Part shown: positions 25,779-36,153 of the stretch, piece by piece
How the letters are laid out: every line of letters begins with the position of its first letter
Numbering within the stretch: the stretch's first letter is position 1
From: Streptomyces actuosus
GTDB lineage: Bacteria; Actinomycetota; Actinomycetes; Streptomycetales; Streptomycetaceae
Reading direction: 5' to 3'
DNA length: 64,000 bases
Assembly: GCF_016921115.1 (NCBI RefSeq)
Contig: NZ_JAFFZS010000003.1
Coordinates: forward strand, 186,001 to 250,000
Made by a program: the position numbers and the translations under genes
The notes under the pieces: generated by a model
The model's input: only the letters and a program-made list of their open reading frames with translations
Databases searched by the model: none
What the model was told of the DNA's origin: nothing

Positions 25779-25816
25779 GGGGGCGGGGAACCTGTTCGTC
25801 CAGGTTCCCCGCCCCC
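25779..25816 (+). terminator. Strong terminator after uppP
   Basis: GGGGGCGGGGAACCTG pairs perfectly with CAGGTTCCCCGCCCCC around a TTCGTC loop, a 16-bp stem, followed by GGATTCTTGTT. It isolates uppP from the next operon. Confidence 0.9.
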
Positions 25817-25837
25817 GGATTCTTGTTCGCATCCGTC

Positions 25838-25867
25838 TTGACACCGAGGTCCGGCCACCCGGAGTAT
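25838..25867 (+). promoter_or_regulatory. Sigma-70-type promoter of the GntR operon, probably leaderless
   Basis: A perfect TTGACA (25838-25843) is followed after 18 bases by GAGTAT (25862-25867). Transcription would begin about 25874-25875, at the GTG itself, and no ribosome binding site lies before that GTG. The transcript is therefore probably leaderless. Confidence 0.7.
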
Positions 25868-25874
25868 CACTCCC

Positions 25875-26606
25875 GTGAACCTGTCAGACAGCCAGACAGC
25901 TGGTCAGGGTCCCCGGCGCGTCAGCGCCATGGAGGCCGTGCTGGCGCACCTGCGCCACGCCATCGAGCACGGCGAGTACGCGATCGGCGACAAACTGCCC
26001 TCCGAGGCCGAGCTGTGCCGCACCCTGGAGGTTTCCCGGCCGGTGCTGCGCGAGGCGCTGCGCGCCCTGCAGACCATGGGCCTGACCGTCTCCAGGACCG
26101 GCAAGGGCACCTTCGTGGTCGCCAACGCGGTGGAGGACCCCACCTTCGGCGACTACGCGGCCAGTGACCTGCTGGAGGTCCGCCGCCACATCGAGATCCC
26201 GGTCGCCGGATACGCCGCGGCGCGCCGCACCCGGGAGGACCTCGACCACATCGAGCATCTGCTGGACCGCATGGAGCACGAGTCCGACACCACCGCGTGG
26301 GTGGCCATGGACACCCTCTTCCATCTCGCGATCGCCGAAGCCTCCCAGAACCCCGTCTTCCGCCGGGTGATCGAGGAGATCAGGGATGCCCTGGCCCGCC
26401 AGTCCGCGTTCCTCAACGAGGTCGGCGGACGGCGTGACCGGGGCCACCGCGAGCACGTGGCGATCTACGAGGCCCTGCTGGACGGCAGCGAGAGCGACGC
26501 CGTGGAGGCCATGCGGTTCCACCTCGACGGCGTCGAGAACACCCTCACGACGATCGTGCGCTCCGCCCAGCAGGACGCCCCGGCGGACGGCGGGCCCCCG
26601 GTATGA
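25875..26606 (+). CDS. GntR regulator, FadR subfamily, of the Asn/Asp/Gln operon
   Basis: The 243-residue regulator has an N-terminal winged helix (about 17-85: HLRHAIEHGEYAIGDKLPSEAELCRTLEVSRPVLREALRAL, then TGKGTFVV) and an all-helical FCD effector domain (about 100-235) with metal-site residues Asp and His in TLFHLAIAEASQN and GHREHVAIYEALLDG. FCD domains bind carboxylates or amino acids, which fits control of the downstream asparaginase, aspartase and glutaminase genes. The GTG start is leaderless. A CTGTCAGACAG palindrome in codons 3-6 may be its autoregulatory site. Confidence 0.92.
   Translation: MNLSDSQTAGQGPRRVSAMEAVLAHLRHAIEHGEYAIGDKLPSEAELCRTLEVSRPVLREALRALQTMGLTVSRTGKGTFVVANAVEDPTFGDYAASDLLEVRRHIEIPVAGYAAARRTREDLDHIEHLLDRMEHESDTTAWVAMDTLFHLAIAEASQNPVFRRVIEEIRDALARQSAFLNEVGGRRDRGHREHVAIYEALLDGSESDAVEAMRFHLDGVENTLTTIVRSAQQDAPADGGPPV
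25881..25891. promoter_or_regulatory. Palindrome inside the first codons of the GntR gene
   Basis: CTGTCAGACAG is a perfect dyad with the GT-N3-AC core of FadR-type operators, and CAGACAG repeats 8 bases later. It lies just downstream of the predicted transcription start, well placed for roadblock repression. Confidence 0.45.
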
Positions 26607-26857
26607 GCGAGCAGTCGCGGCGGCCGGGCGTCCCCTGCGCCGGACCCGTGGCGCCGGCCCCGCCCGCCGCCGGCCCCGCGCCGGTCCCCGCCGCCGGCCG
26701 TGCCGGACCCACCACCGGGCCGTCCGCGCCGCCGCACGCGGGCGGCGCGGCCGCCGGCCGGACCGGCCTCCGCGGGCCCGTCTCCCGCACCTCTTCCAGG
26801 GCCGCCGCGCGCACCCCCGCGCCCGGCCACGACAACCCACCAGTGATCCAGGCAGTG

Positions 26858-27874
26858 ATGTACAGCAGCTCTCCAGCGGACGCACCCCTTGTCCGTGAAC
26901 CCCTCCACGCCCCCGTAGCCCACCTCGTCCGCGGCGGGGTGATCGAGGGCATCCACTACGGCTCGGTCGTCGTCCTCGGTACCGGCGGCGACGTCGAACT
27001 CCAGCTCGGCGACATCGAGGTGGCCTTCTACCCGCGCTCGGCGCTCAAGCCCGTCCAGGCCGTCGCCATGGTCCGGGCCGGGCTGCCGCTGGAGGGCGAC
27101 CTGCTGTCGCTCGCCGCGGCCAGCCACTCCGGCGAGGAACGCCACCTCGCCGGGACCCGGCGGATCCTGGAGCTGGCCCGGCTCACCGAGGCCGACCTGC
27201 GCAACATCCCCGACCTGCCGTTCGACCCGGTGGTACGGGACGCGTGGATCCGCGAGGGGCGCATGCCCGGCCGGCTCGCGCAGAACTGCTCCGGCAAGCA
27301 CGCCGCGATGCTGTACACCTGCCGGCTCAACGGCTGGTCCCTGCACGACTACCTCGACCCCGGCCACCCGCTGCAGAAGGCCGTCGCGGAGGTCGTCGAG
27401 GAACTCACCGGGCAGCGGGTCGCCCAGGTGACGGTCGACGGCTGCGGCGCGCCCCTGTTCTCCGTCTCCCTGCACGGCCTCGCCCGCGCCGCGGCCCGCA
27501 TCACCGCCGCCCCGCCCGGCACGCCCGAGGCGAAGGTGGCCGACGCGATGCGCGAGCACGCCGAGATGGCGTCCGGCTCCGGCCGTGACGTGGCCGCGCT
27601 GATGCGGGCCGTGCCCGGACTGCTCGCCAAGGACGGCTTCGAGGGTGTGCAGGTCGCCGCGCTTCCCGACGGCCGCGCCGTCGCCGTCAAGATCGCCGAC
27701 GGCGCCGACCGCGCCCGCATACCCGTGGCCGCCGCCGCCGTCGCCCGGGCAGGCGTCGAGCCCGGGCTGCTCACCGAGTTCGCGGGCGAGCCGCTGCTCG
27801 GCGGTGGGGTGCCGGTCGGCCGTGTCCACCCGGTGCGCGCCCTGGACCCGCTCGCCGCGCCGACCGGGGCCTGA
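26858..27874 (+). CDS. L-asparaginase, Rhizobium etli type II-like family
   Basis: The 338-residue enzyme belongs to the thermostable bacterial asparaginase family (PF06089) unrelated to E. coli AnsA/B. Diagnostic stretches are [16 protein letters not shown] (Ser-x-x-Lys catalytic pair), [10 protein letters not shown] and [10 protein letters not shown]. It would hydrolyse asparagine to aspartate and ammonia. The N-terminus is uncertain: the frame is open back to an ATG at 26603 that overlaps the GntR stop, but those 85 codons are Pro/Ala/Gly-rich and not conserved, so I chose ATG 26858 just before [21 protein letters not shown] at 26843 is also possible. Confidence 0.88.
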   Translation: MYSSSPADAPLVREPLHAPVAHLVRGGVIEGIHYGSVVVLGTGGDVELQLGDIEVAFYPRSALKPVQAVAMVRAGLPLEGDLLSLAAASHSGEERHLAGTRRILELARLTEADLRNIPDLPFDPVVRDAWIREGRMPGRLAQNCSGKHAAMLYTCRLNGWSLHDYLDPGHPLQKAVAEVVEELTGQRVAQVTVDGCGAPLFSVSLHGLARAAARITAAPPGTPEAKVADAMREHAEMASGSGRDVAALMRAVPGLLAKDGFEGVQVAALPDGRAVAVKIADGADRARIPVAAAAVARAGVEPGLLTEFAGEPLLGGGVPVGRVHPVRALDPLAAPTGA

Positions 27875-27933
27875 CCGCCGCCCCGCCCGCCCTCTCGTAC
27901 TCCCCGCACCTCGGAAAGAGGACCCACACCGCC

Positions 27934-29343
27934 ATGACCGCCGCCACCCGCAGCGAACACGACCTCCTGGGCGAGCGCGACGTCCCCGCCGGCGCGTACT
28001 GGGGCATCCACACCCTGCGCGCCACGGAGAACTTCCCGATCACCGGCACCCCCATCTCCGCCCACCCCCACCTGATCGACGCCCTCGCCGCCGTGAAGGA
28101 GGCCGCTGCCCTCGCCAACGAGGAACTCGGCCTGCTGGAGCCGGAGAAGGCCGCCGCGATCGTCGCCGCCTGCCGCGAGATCCGCGGGGGTGCCCTGCAC
28201 GACCAGTTCGTCGTCGACGTCGTGCAGGGCGGCGCCGGTACCTCGACCAACATGAACGCCAACGAGGTGGTCGCCAACCGGGCGCTGGAACTGCTCGGCT
28301 CCGCCAAGGGCCAGTACGCCCGTCTGCACCCCAACGAGGACGTCAACCGCGGTCAGTCGACCAACGACGTGTACCCGACCGCCGTCAAGATCGCGACGGT
28401 GTTCGCGGTCCGGGGCCTGCTCAGGGCGATGTCCGTGCTGCAGGACGCCTTCGCCCGCAAGGCCGTCGAGTTCCGCGACGTGCTCAAGATGGGCCGCACC
28501 CAGTTGCAGGACGCGGTGCCGATGACCCTCGGCCAGGAGTTCTCCGCGTTCGCCGTCATGATCGAGGAGGACCGCAGCCGTCTCGCCGAGGCCGTCGAAC
28601 TCATCCATGAGATCAACCTCGGTGCCACGGCCATCGGCACCGGCCTCAACGCGCCCGCCGGATACGCTGAGGCCGTCCGCCGCCATCTCGCCGACATCAC
28701 CGGCCTCCCGCTGGTCACCGCCGCCAACCTGGTCGAGGCCACCCAGGACTGCGGGGCGTTCGTCCAGATGTCCGGCGTGCTCAAGCGCATAGCGGTCAAG
28801 CTCTCCAAGAGCTGCAACGACCTGCGCCTGCTGTCCTCCGGCCCCCGCGCGGGCCTCGGCGAGATCAACCTGCCGCCGGTGCAGGCCGGTTCGTCCATCA
28901 TGCCCGGCAAGGTCAACCCGGTGATCCCCGAGGTCGTCAACCAGGTCGCCTTCCAGGTCATCGGCAACGACGTCACCATCACCATGGCCGCCGAGGCCGG
29001 ACAGCTCCAGCTCAACGCCTTCGAGCCGGTCATCCTCCACTCCCTTTCCGAGTCCATCACCCATCTGCGCGCCGCCTGCCTCACCCTGGCCGAGCGCTGC
29101 GTGTCCGGCATCACCGCCAACACCGAGGTGCTGCGGGCGAGCGTGGAGAGCTCCATCGGCCTGGTCACGGCGCTCAACCCGCACATCGGGTACACGGCCG
29201 CCACCGACATCGCCAAGGAGGCACTCGTCACCGGTCGGGGCGTCGCCGAACTCGTCCTGGAGAAGGGGCTGCTGCCGGCCGACCGACTCGCCGCGCTGCT
29301 CCGTCCCGAAGTCGTCGCCGGCAGCGGCGCACGGCTTGCCTGA
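27934..29343 (+). CDS. aspA: Aspartate ammonia-lyase
   Basis: The 469-residue enzyme deaminates aspartate to fumarate and ammonia. It has the fumarase/aspartase signature [10 protein letters not shown] (about 323-332), [27 protein letters not shown] and [10 protein letters not shown] with residues typical of aspartase rather than fumarase. Length is standard. AAAGAGGA precedes the ATG. Placed between asparaginase and glutaminase, it completes conversion of asparagine to fumarate. Confidence 0.95.
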   Translation: MTAATRSEHDLLGERDVPAGAYWGIHTLRATENFPITGTPISAHPHLIDALAAVKEAAALANEELGLLEPEKAAAIVAACREIRGGALHDQFVVDVVQGGAGTSTNMNANEVVANRALELLGSAKGQYARLHPNEDVNRGQSTNDVYPTAVKIATVFAVRGLLRAMSVLQDAFARKAVEFRDVLKMGRTQLQDAVPMTLGQEFSAFAVMIEEDRSRLAEAVELIHEINLGATAIGTGLNAPAGYAEAVRRHLADITGLPLVTAANLVEATQDCGAFVQMSGVLKRIAVKLSKSCNDLRLLSSGPRAGLGEINLPPVQAGSSIMPGKVNPVIPEVVNQVAFQVIGNDVTITMAAEAGQLQLNAFEPVILHSLSESITHLRAACLTLAERCVSGITANTEVLRASVESSIGLVTALNPHIGYTAATDIAKEALVTGRGVAELVLEKGLLPADRLAALLRPEVVAGSGARLA

Positions 29344-29382
29344 CCTGCGAAAGCGCGCCAGAACCGGCCCGGAGGCAGAATA

Positions 29383-30312
29383 GTGATCATGACGTCGTCG
29401 ATGACCTTCGAGCCGGTCCTGAAGCGCATCGCCAGGGAGGTCGAGCAGTTGCCCGGCCGCGGGCGTCCCGCCGACTACATCCCGGTCCTCGCCGCCCGTG
29501 ACCCCCGCCGCTTCGGCATGGCCGTGGCGGAGCTGGACGGCACGGTGTACGGCGTCGGGGACTGGCGCGAGCCGTTCTCCGCGCAGTCCATCACCAAGGT
29601 CTTCACGCTCGCCCTCGACCTCGCCCGCGAGGGCGACGCCCTGTGGGAGCACGTGGGCCGCGAGCCCTCCGGCAACCCGTTCAACTCCCTGGTGCAGCTG
29701 GAGTACGAGAACGGCATCCCGCGGAATCCTTTCATCAACGCGGGCGCCCTCGTCGTCACCGACCGCCTGCACACCCGCACCGGCGACGCTGCCGGCGAGC
29801 TGCTGGCGTTCCTGCGCGCCGAGAGCGGCAACCCCGGCCTCGGCTTCGACACCCAGGTCGCCGCCTCCGAGAACGCCCACGGCGACCGGAACGCGGCCCT
29901 CGCCCATTTCATGGCCGCCTACGGCAACATCGGCAACCCCGTCCCCGAACTCCTCGACCAGTACTTCCGCCAGTGCTCGATCAGCGCCTCCTGCGCCGAC
30001 CTGGCCCTGGCGACCGGCTTCCTGGCCCGGCACGGCATCCGCGCGGACGGCGGCCGGCTGCTCACCCGCAGCCAGGCCAAGCAGGTCAACGCCGTGATGC
30101 TGACCTGCGGGACCTACGACGCGGCGGGCGAATTCGCCTACCGCGTCGGCTTGCCCGGCAAGAGCGGCGTCGGCGGCGGCATCATCGCCGTCGTCCCCGG
30201 CCGCTGCACCCTGTGCGTATGGAGTCCCGGCCTCGACGAGCGCGGCAACTCGGTGGCGGGGGTGGCCGCTCTGGACCGGTTCACCACACTGACCGGCCTG
30301 TCCGTGTTCTGA
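29383..30312 (+). CDS. glsA: Glutaminase
   Basis: The 309-residue enzyme hydrolyses glutamine to glutamate and ammonia. The catalytic Ser-x-x-Lys is in FSAQSITKVFTLAL (about 67-70), with ENGIPRNPFINAGALV and GLPGKSGVGGGIIAV also conserved. The GTG at 29383 sits 7 bases after GGAGG; the ATG at 29389 is an alternative. It starts 39 bases after aspA and ends the operon. Glutaminase release of ammonia can also serve acid resistance. Confidence 0.95.
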   Translation: MIMTSSMTFEPVLKRIAREVEQLPGRGRPADYIPVLAARDPRRFGMAVAELDGTVYGVGDWREPFSAQSITKVFTLALDLAREGDALWEHVGREPSGNPFNSLVQLEYENGIPRNPFINAGALVVTDRLHTRTGDAAGELLAFLRAESGNPGLGFDTQVAASENAHGDRNAALAHFMAAYGNIGNPVPELLDQYFRQCSISASCADLALATGFLARHGIRADGGRLLTRSQAKQVNAVMLTCGTYDAAGEFAYRVGLPGKSGVGGGIIAVVPGRCTLCVWSPGLDERGNSVAGVAALDRFTTLTGLSVF

Positions 30313-31002
30313 CCGGGACGCCGCCGCGACGGCCGCGTGCCGGCCCGCCCGCGCACCCTGGTGATCCGGTTGAGGACGAGGCGCCCCGTCCGTCCGTCGA
30401 GATCGTCTGCATGGTCCGGCGGAGGAAGCACCGGCCTGTGGGCCCAGGACCTGCCCAGGAGCCCATGGACCTGCCCGCGGGCCCCGGCCGCTCCGGCCCG
30501 ACGGGGCCACCGGTCCCCGTCCTGTGAGCCGGCGGCCGACCCCGCCGGGTTTCCCGCTCTCCCGGACCTCCGCACCCCCTCGGGTGCCCGCGGCCCTCGT
30601 GTCCCGTCCCGGGCCCGCCGGCGATGCGGCCCGGCCCGGTTCGGCCGGCCGCCCCGGCAGACGGCGCCCGCCCCGGGCCCCGTTGAGGCGTCCCCGCCGA
30701 TCAGTCCCCGCAGGGGGCTTCGCCGGCAGCGGAGCCGGAGGCGGGGAACGAGGGACCGGACCGTCACCGGGGTCCTCGCGCTCACCGTCCTCCCCGGCGG
30801 CGGCCCCGCGGACCTCGGCCGGTCGGTGCCGGCCGTGTCGGGCGGCGCGCTCGCCCTCGTCGTGCTGTGGCAGGCCCGTCAGGCGGTGCGGGCCCCGGCA
30901 CCGGGACCGGCGGCGTGAGGGGCCCGCGCACCGACCGCGGCCGCCTGATGCTCGTCCTCGCCCTCGCCGCGGCCGTCCTCCCCGCCCAGGCCGCGCAAGC
31001 GG
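30313..31002. other. 690-bp intergenic region, probably decayed
   Basis: No intact gene is visible. Short membrane-like runs occur in different plus-strand frames (VTGVLALTVLPGG near 30770, MLVLALAAAVLPAQ near 30950), consistent with a degraded membrane-protein gene running into the GT87 remnant downstream. Confidence 0.5.
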
Positions 31003-32610
<1,608 letters not shown>

Positions 32611-32619
<9 letters not shown>

Positions 32620-32629
32620 ATGAATCAAC
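32611..32629. promoter_or_regulatory. Dyad over the carboxypeptidase start codon
   Basis: GTTGAT and ATCAAC arms flank CATATGA, covering the ATG of the carboxypeptidase and the 10 bases before it. The stretch is strikingly AT-rich for the region. It could be an operator or a hairpin that limits initiation. Confidence 0.45.
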
Positions 32630-33128
32630 CTAGGAACTGACGCTCTGTCCGCCAGGCGGGACGGGCCGAACGCCGCGCGCGAGCACCCGGATGCCGCACC
32701 GCCCCCGCGTCGTCCGCCCGGCCGGAATCCGGCAGGCGGCGCGACGGGCGAACGCCTGTGCCCCGATGTGACGGTGCGACAGGGGGGGCGGAACAGGCCT
32801 GCCGGGGACGGAACAGGGCGCAACGGCCCGCACGGCCGGAACCGGCCCGAGCGGATCGAACGAGGGCGGGCGGGATACCGGAACCGGGACGGGCGCCGAC
32901 ACGGGGGTGGGGGAGGGCCGGATCACGATCGGCCCGCAGCACGCGACGCCCCGGTCGATCTCAGCGCCCTGCCGGTCACCCCCGGGGGGCCGGGTCCGCT
33001 CCGACGACGGCCTGGCCTTCCGCAAGCGTCGCTCCGCCGAGTCCGGGGCCGTCGTGCATGCCGACGGGACGATCCGGACGAATACCGGCCCCGTGGAGGC
33101 CGAGCGGCGCCGAGCCGGGGTGGGACCC
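32630..33128. other. 499-bp intergenic region
   Basis: No gene is recognised between the carboxypeptidase start and the Rho gene stop. Frames are Arg/Gly/Pro-rich without family resemblance. It should hold the carboxypeptidase promoter near 32640. Confidence 0.5.
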
Positions 33129-34274
33129 TCACACCGATGGCAGAGCCGGCCGGATCCGGCGCAGGAAAACGGCGTTGTCGGGCGTCTCGCGCAGCTTCTC
33201 CAGCAGGGCCTCCGTGCGGGCGTGGCCGTCACGGGTCCGCAGAGCCCGCCGCAGTCCCGCCACGGCCGTCGACTCGGCGGCAGAGAGCAGGAGTTCCTCG
33301 CGGCGGGTGCCGGACCGCTCGACGTCGACGGCCGGGAACAGCCGCCGGGAGGCCAGTTCCCGGTCGAGGCGGAGCTCCATGTTCCCGGTGCTCTTCAGCT
33401 CCTCGAAGAAGAGGTCGTCGGCGCGGGACCCGGTCTCGACCAGGGCCGTGGCGAGGAGGGTGAGGGAGCCGCCCTCCTCGGCCGACCTGGCGGCACCGAA
33501 GAGCTTCTTCGGCCCGTGCAGTGCGGCGGCGTCGACGCCACCGCTGAGCGTGCGGCCCCCGGCGGCGGCAGCGTGGTTGTGCGCCCGGCACAGCCGGGTG
33601 AGGGAGTCGAGCAGGACGACGACGTCCTCGCCGTCCTCCACGAGCCTCCGCGCCCGCTCGATCACGAGCTCGGCCAGGGCGATGTGCTGCCGCGGCGCAC
33701 GATCGAAGGTGGAGGCGTACACCTCGCCCCGCACGGAACGCCGCATGTCGGTGACCTCCTCGGGCCGCTCGTCGAGCAGCACCACCATCAGCCGGCACTC
33801 GGGGTGGTTGCCGGCGACGGCGGCCGCGATCTGCTGGAGCAGTACGGTCTTGCCGGTCTTCGGCGGCGCGACGATCAGCCCGCGCTGCCCCTTGCCGACG
33901 GGCGCGATCAGGTCGACGACCCGCCCGGTGAGTCCCGCGGCGGGGTGCTCCAGCCGCAGGCGCCGGTCGGGGTGCAACGGTGTCAGGTCGCCGAAACGGC
34001 GCCGCCCGCGCAGCGCGTCGGGCGTGCGGCCGCCCACGCGGACGATGTCGGTGACGCCCGCACGGCCGCCGTGCGGACCCTCGACGAGGTCGCCCGTGCG
34101 CAGGCCGTACCGGCGGATCAGCGCGGCCGGGACCTGGGGGTCGGCGGGGGAGGGCAGGCAGGTCGTGGCGGAGCGCAGATGGCCCTTGCCGCTGCCGTCG
34201 ACGTCCAGGACACCGATGACGGGCCGTGCGGCGGAGGGCTGGTGCAGGGGCGGGTTGTCGAGTGTGGTGGTCAC
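33129..34274 (-). CDS. rho: Transcription termination factor Rho, short second copy
   Basis: The 381-residue protein contains the Rho RNA-binding/helicase core: an S1-like primary-site part (about 30-85, RYGLRTGDLVEGP), Walker A APPKTGKTVLL (about 141-151), Walker B VVVLLDSLTRLCRAHN, the Q-loop ALHGPKKLFGAARSAEEGGSLTLLATALVETGSRADDLFFEELKSTGNMEL and arginine-finger region. It lacks the long charged N-terminal extension of the housekeeping Streptomyces Rho and has Thr in place of Ala in the PPKAGKT loop. It is thus probably a paralogue with altered RNA choice or drug sensitivity. The leader (34275-34570) is unusually repetitive. Confidence 0.93.
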   Translation of the reverse strand: MTTTLDNPPLHQPSAARPVIGVLDVDGSGKGHLRSATTCLPSPADPQVPAALIRRYGLRTGDLVEGPHGGRAGVTDIVRVGGRTPDALRGRRRFGDLTPLHPDRRLRLEHPAAGLTGRVVDLIAPVGKGQRGLIVAPPKTGKTVLLQQIAAAVAGNHPECRLMVVLLDERPEEVTDMRRSVRGEVYASTFDRAPRQHIALAELVIERARRLVEDGEDVVVLLDSLTRLCRAHNHAAAAGGRTLSGGVDAAALHGPKKLFGAARSAEEGGSLTLLATALVETGSRADDLFFEELKSTGNMELRLDRELASRRLFPAVDVERSGTRREELLLSAAESTAVAGLRRALRTRDGHARTEALLEKLRETPDNAVFLRRIRPALPSV

Positions 34275-34859
34275 GGTGGTCGGTCGGTCCTTTCCCGGAC
34301 TGGGGCACGAGGCAAGGGGGTGAAGGAGACGCCGCGCACGTCAGGACGGCGGGCAAGCGCGCCTTCGGCGGCGGGAACGGTCGCTCGGGCGCGACGGGTC
34401 GAGGCCGTCGCCACGGGAGCGATCCGGAAGATCCGCGGGGCTCGGCCGGACTCCGTGAGAGTCCGCGGGACTTCGCGACCGTCCGAGGGAACCGTGAGAA
34501 CCCGAAGGGTCCGCGAGAATCCGGAAGAGCCCGTGAGAGGAGTGATGTGAAGAGACCGTGGACGGTCTGTCTGCACGTCGCCCGCGACGGGGCGTACAAA
34601 CGTGCTGCCGTCACTGTACCACCGGCCGGCTGCGATCCGGCACGTCTCCTTTCGGCGCCCTCGCCTGCGGCGGGACCTCCCCCTGACGCGGCGGCGTTCC
34701 GGCGAGCGTCCCCAGGCCCCGTCGGCGCGGACGCGGGTACCCGGCACGGCAGGTGAGCGCGTGGCCGGAGCCCCGCTTCCCGGCCCTTCCCCGGGCTGGG
34801 TCGTACGGGCAGAATCGAACGGCGCTTTCCGTGTCACTCCGCTTCGCCGAGGAGCCCAG
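34275..34859. other. 585-bp divergent region between rho and the P450 gene
   Basis: It holds the repetitive rho leader (34421-34568) and the promoter of the P450 gene. No coding gene is apparent; reading frames mirror the repeat. Confidence 0.6.
34421..34568 (-). repeat. Degenerate ~20-bp tandem repeat in the rho leader
   Basis: On the minus strand the leader repeats units such as ATTCTCGCGGACCCTTCGGG and TTCTCACGGTTCCCTCGGA about five times with a period near 20. Units are pyrimidine-rich, and some form small stems (GGACTC with GAGTCC). A perfect dyad AGACCGT-GG-ACGGTCT lies at 34553-34568. The pattern resembles an array of Rho-loading sites and may autoregulate this rho gene. Confidence 0.55.
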
Positions 34860-36098
34860 GTGGATCACCAGCCCGTCCCGCCCCACCGCATGGACGCCGC
34901 CGGCGGCTGTCCCCACGCCGCCAACGCGGCACTTCTGGAACGTGGTTCGGTCGTGCCGGTGGTGCTGCCCGGCAGGATCGAGGGGCGGGCCGTGGTCGGG
35001 CACGAGGCGCTCCGGGAGTTCCTCGCACACTCCGAGGTCGCCAAGGGCCCGGAGCACTTCACGGCTCTGCGCGAGGGGCGCATCCCGGCGGGTTGGCCGC
35101 TGATGACGTTCGCGACCGTGCCGGGCATGACCACGGCCGACGGCGACGACCACCGGCGGCTGCGCGGGCTGGTCAGCCGGGCCTTCACCCCCCGCCGTGT
35201 CGAGGAACTTCGGCCCCGGATAGTAGAGTTGACGGATCGTCTGCTGGAGGACCTGGCCCGTTCGGCGGAGGAGAGCGGCGGCGACGCCGACCTGCGCCGC
35301 CATGTCGCGCTGCCTCTGCCGATGGGAGTGATCGGTGAACTGCTCGGTGTGGGTGCCGAGTACCGCGACCGACTGCACCGCCTGTCCGGCCAGGTCGTAG
35401 CCACCGACATCGACCCCGCCGAGGCGATCACAGCCAACCGCGAACTCGTCGCCCTCCTGGGCGAGATCGCCGCCGCCAAGGCCGAGCACCCCGGGGACGA
35501 CCTCACCAGTGCCCTGATCGCGGCCCGGGACGAGGGAGGCGACCGGCTCGACGGGCAGGAACTCATCGGCACCATGCTGCTGATGGTCATCGCCGGCCAT
35601 GAGACCACCCTCAACCTCATCACCAACGCCGTGCGGGCCCTGTGCGCGCACCGCGACCAACTCGCACGGGTCCGCGAGGGCGAGGCGGGCTGGGACGACG
35701 TCGTCGAGGAGACGCTGCGCTGGGACGCCCCCGTCAGCTATTTCCCCTTCCGCTACCCCGTCCGGGACCTCACCCTCGACGGCACGGTCCTTCCGCGGGG
35801 TCTTCCCGTGCTCGCGGGGTACTCCGCCGCCGGGCGCGACCCGGCCGTGTACGGACCGGACGCCGACCGGTTCGACGTGACCCGCCCGTCCCGCGCCTCG
35901 GCGGCCCGCCACCTGTCCCTGGGGCACGGCACCCACTACTGCCTGGGCGCCCCCCTGGCCCGGCTGGAGGCCACGGTCGCCCTGGAACGCCTCTTCACCC
36001 GCTTCCCGGACCTGGACCTCGCCGTCCCCGACTCCGAACTGCCCCGGCTGCCGAGTTTCGTCGGCAACAGCGTCGGCGCGCTGCCCGTGCGGATCTGA
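34860..36098 (+). CDS. Cytochrome P450
   Basis: The 412-residue soluble P450 has the I-helix AGHETT (oxygen-activating), the K-helix ExxR in EETLRWD, and the haem-binding loop LGHGTHYCLGAPLARLE with the Cys ligand. The first position of the haem signature is Leu rather than Phe. The GTG is chosen because GGAG lies 5 bases upstream. It hydroxylates an unknown substrate, probably using a ferredoxin encoded elsewhere. The methyltransferase gene follows after 55 bases, so the two may modify the same compound. Confidence 0.95.
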   Translation: MDHQPVPPHRMDAAGGCPHAANAALLERGSVVPVVLPGRIEGRAVVGHEALREFLAHSEVAKGPEHFTALREGRIPAGWPLMTFATVPGMTTADGDDHRRLRGLVSRAFTPRRVEELRPRIVELTDRLLEDLARSAEESGGDADLRRHVALPLPMGVIGELLGVGAEYRDRLHRLSGQVVATDIDPAEAITANRELVALLGEIAAAKAEHPGDDLTSALIAARDEGGDRLDGQELIGTMLLMVIAGHETTLNLITNAVRALCAHRDQLARVREGEAGWDDVVEETLRWDAPVSYFPFRYPVRDLTLDGTVLPRGLPVLAGYSAAGRDPAVYGPDADRFDVTRPSRASAARHLSLGHGTHYCLGAPLARLEATVALERLFTRFPDLDLAVPDSELPRLPSFVGNSVGALPVRI

Positions 36099-36139
36099 CC
36101 GCCCGGGCGACGCGCGGAAGGCCCGATGCCCCTCGCTGG

Positions 36140-36145
36140 TAGCGT
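36140..36145 (+). promoter_or_regulatory. -10 element for a leaderless methyltransferase transcript
   Basis: TAGCGT lies 8 bases before the ATG at 36154 with no ribosome binding site between, the TAnnnT spacing typical of leaderless Streptomyces genes. Confidence 0.45.
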
Positions 36146-36153
36146 GTCCAGGG

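Noticed and set aside
34421-34568. CRISPR-like array
   Set aside because: Units are about 20 bp, degenerate and contiguous, with no unique spacers and no cas genes nearby.
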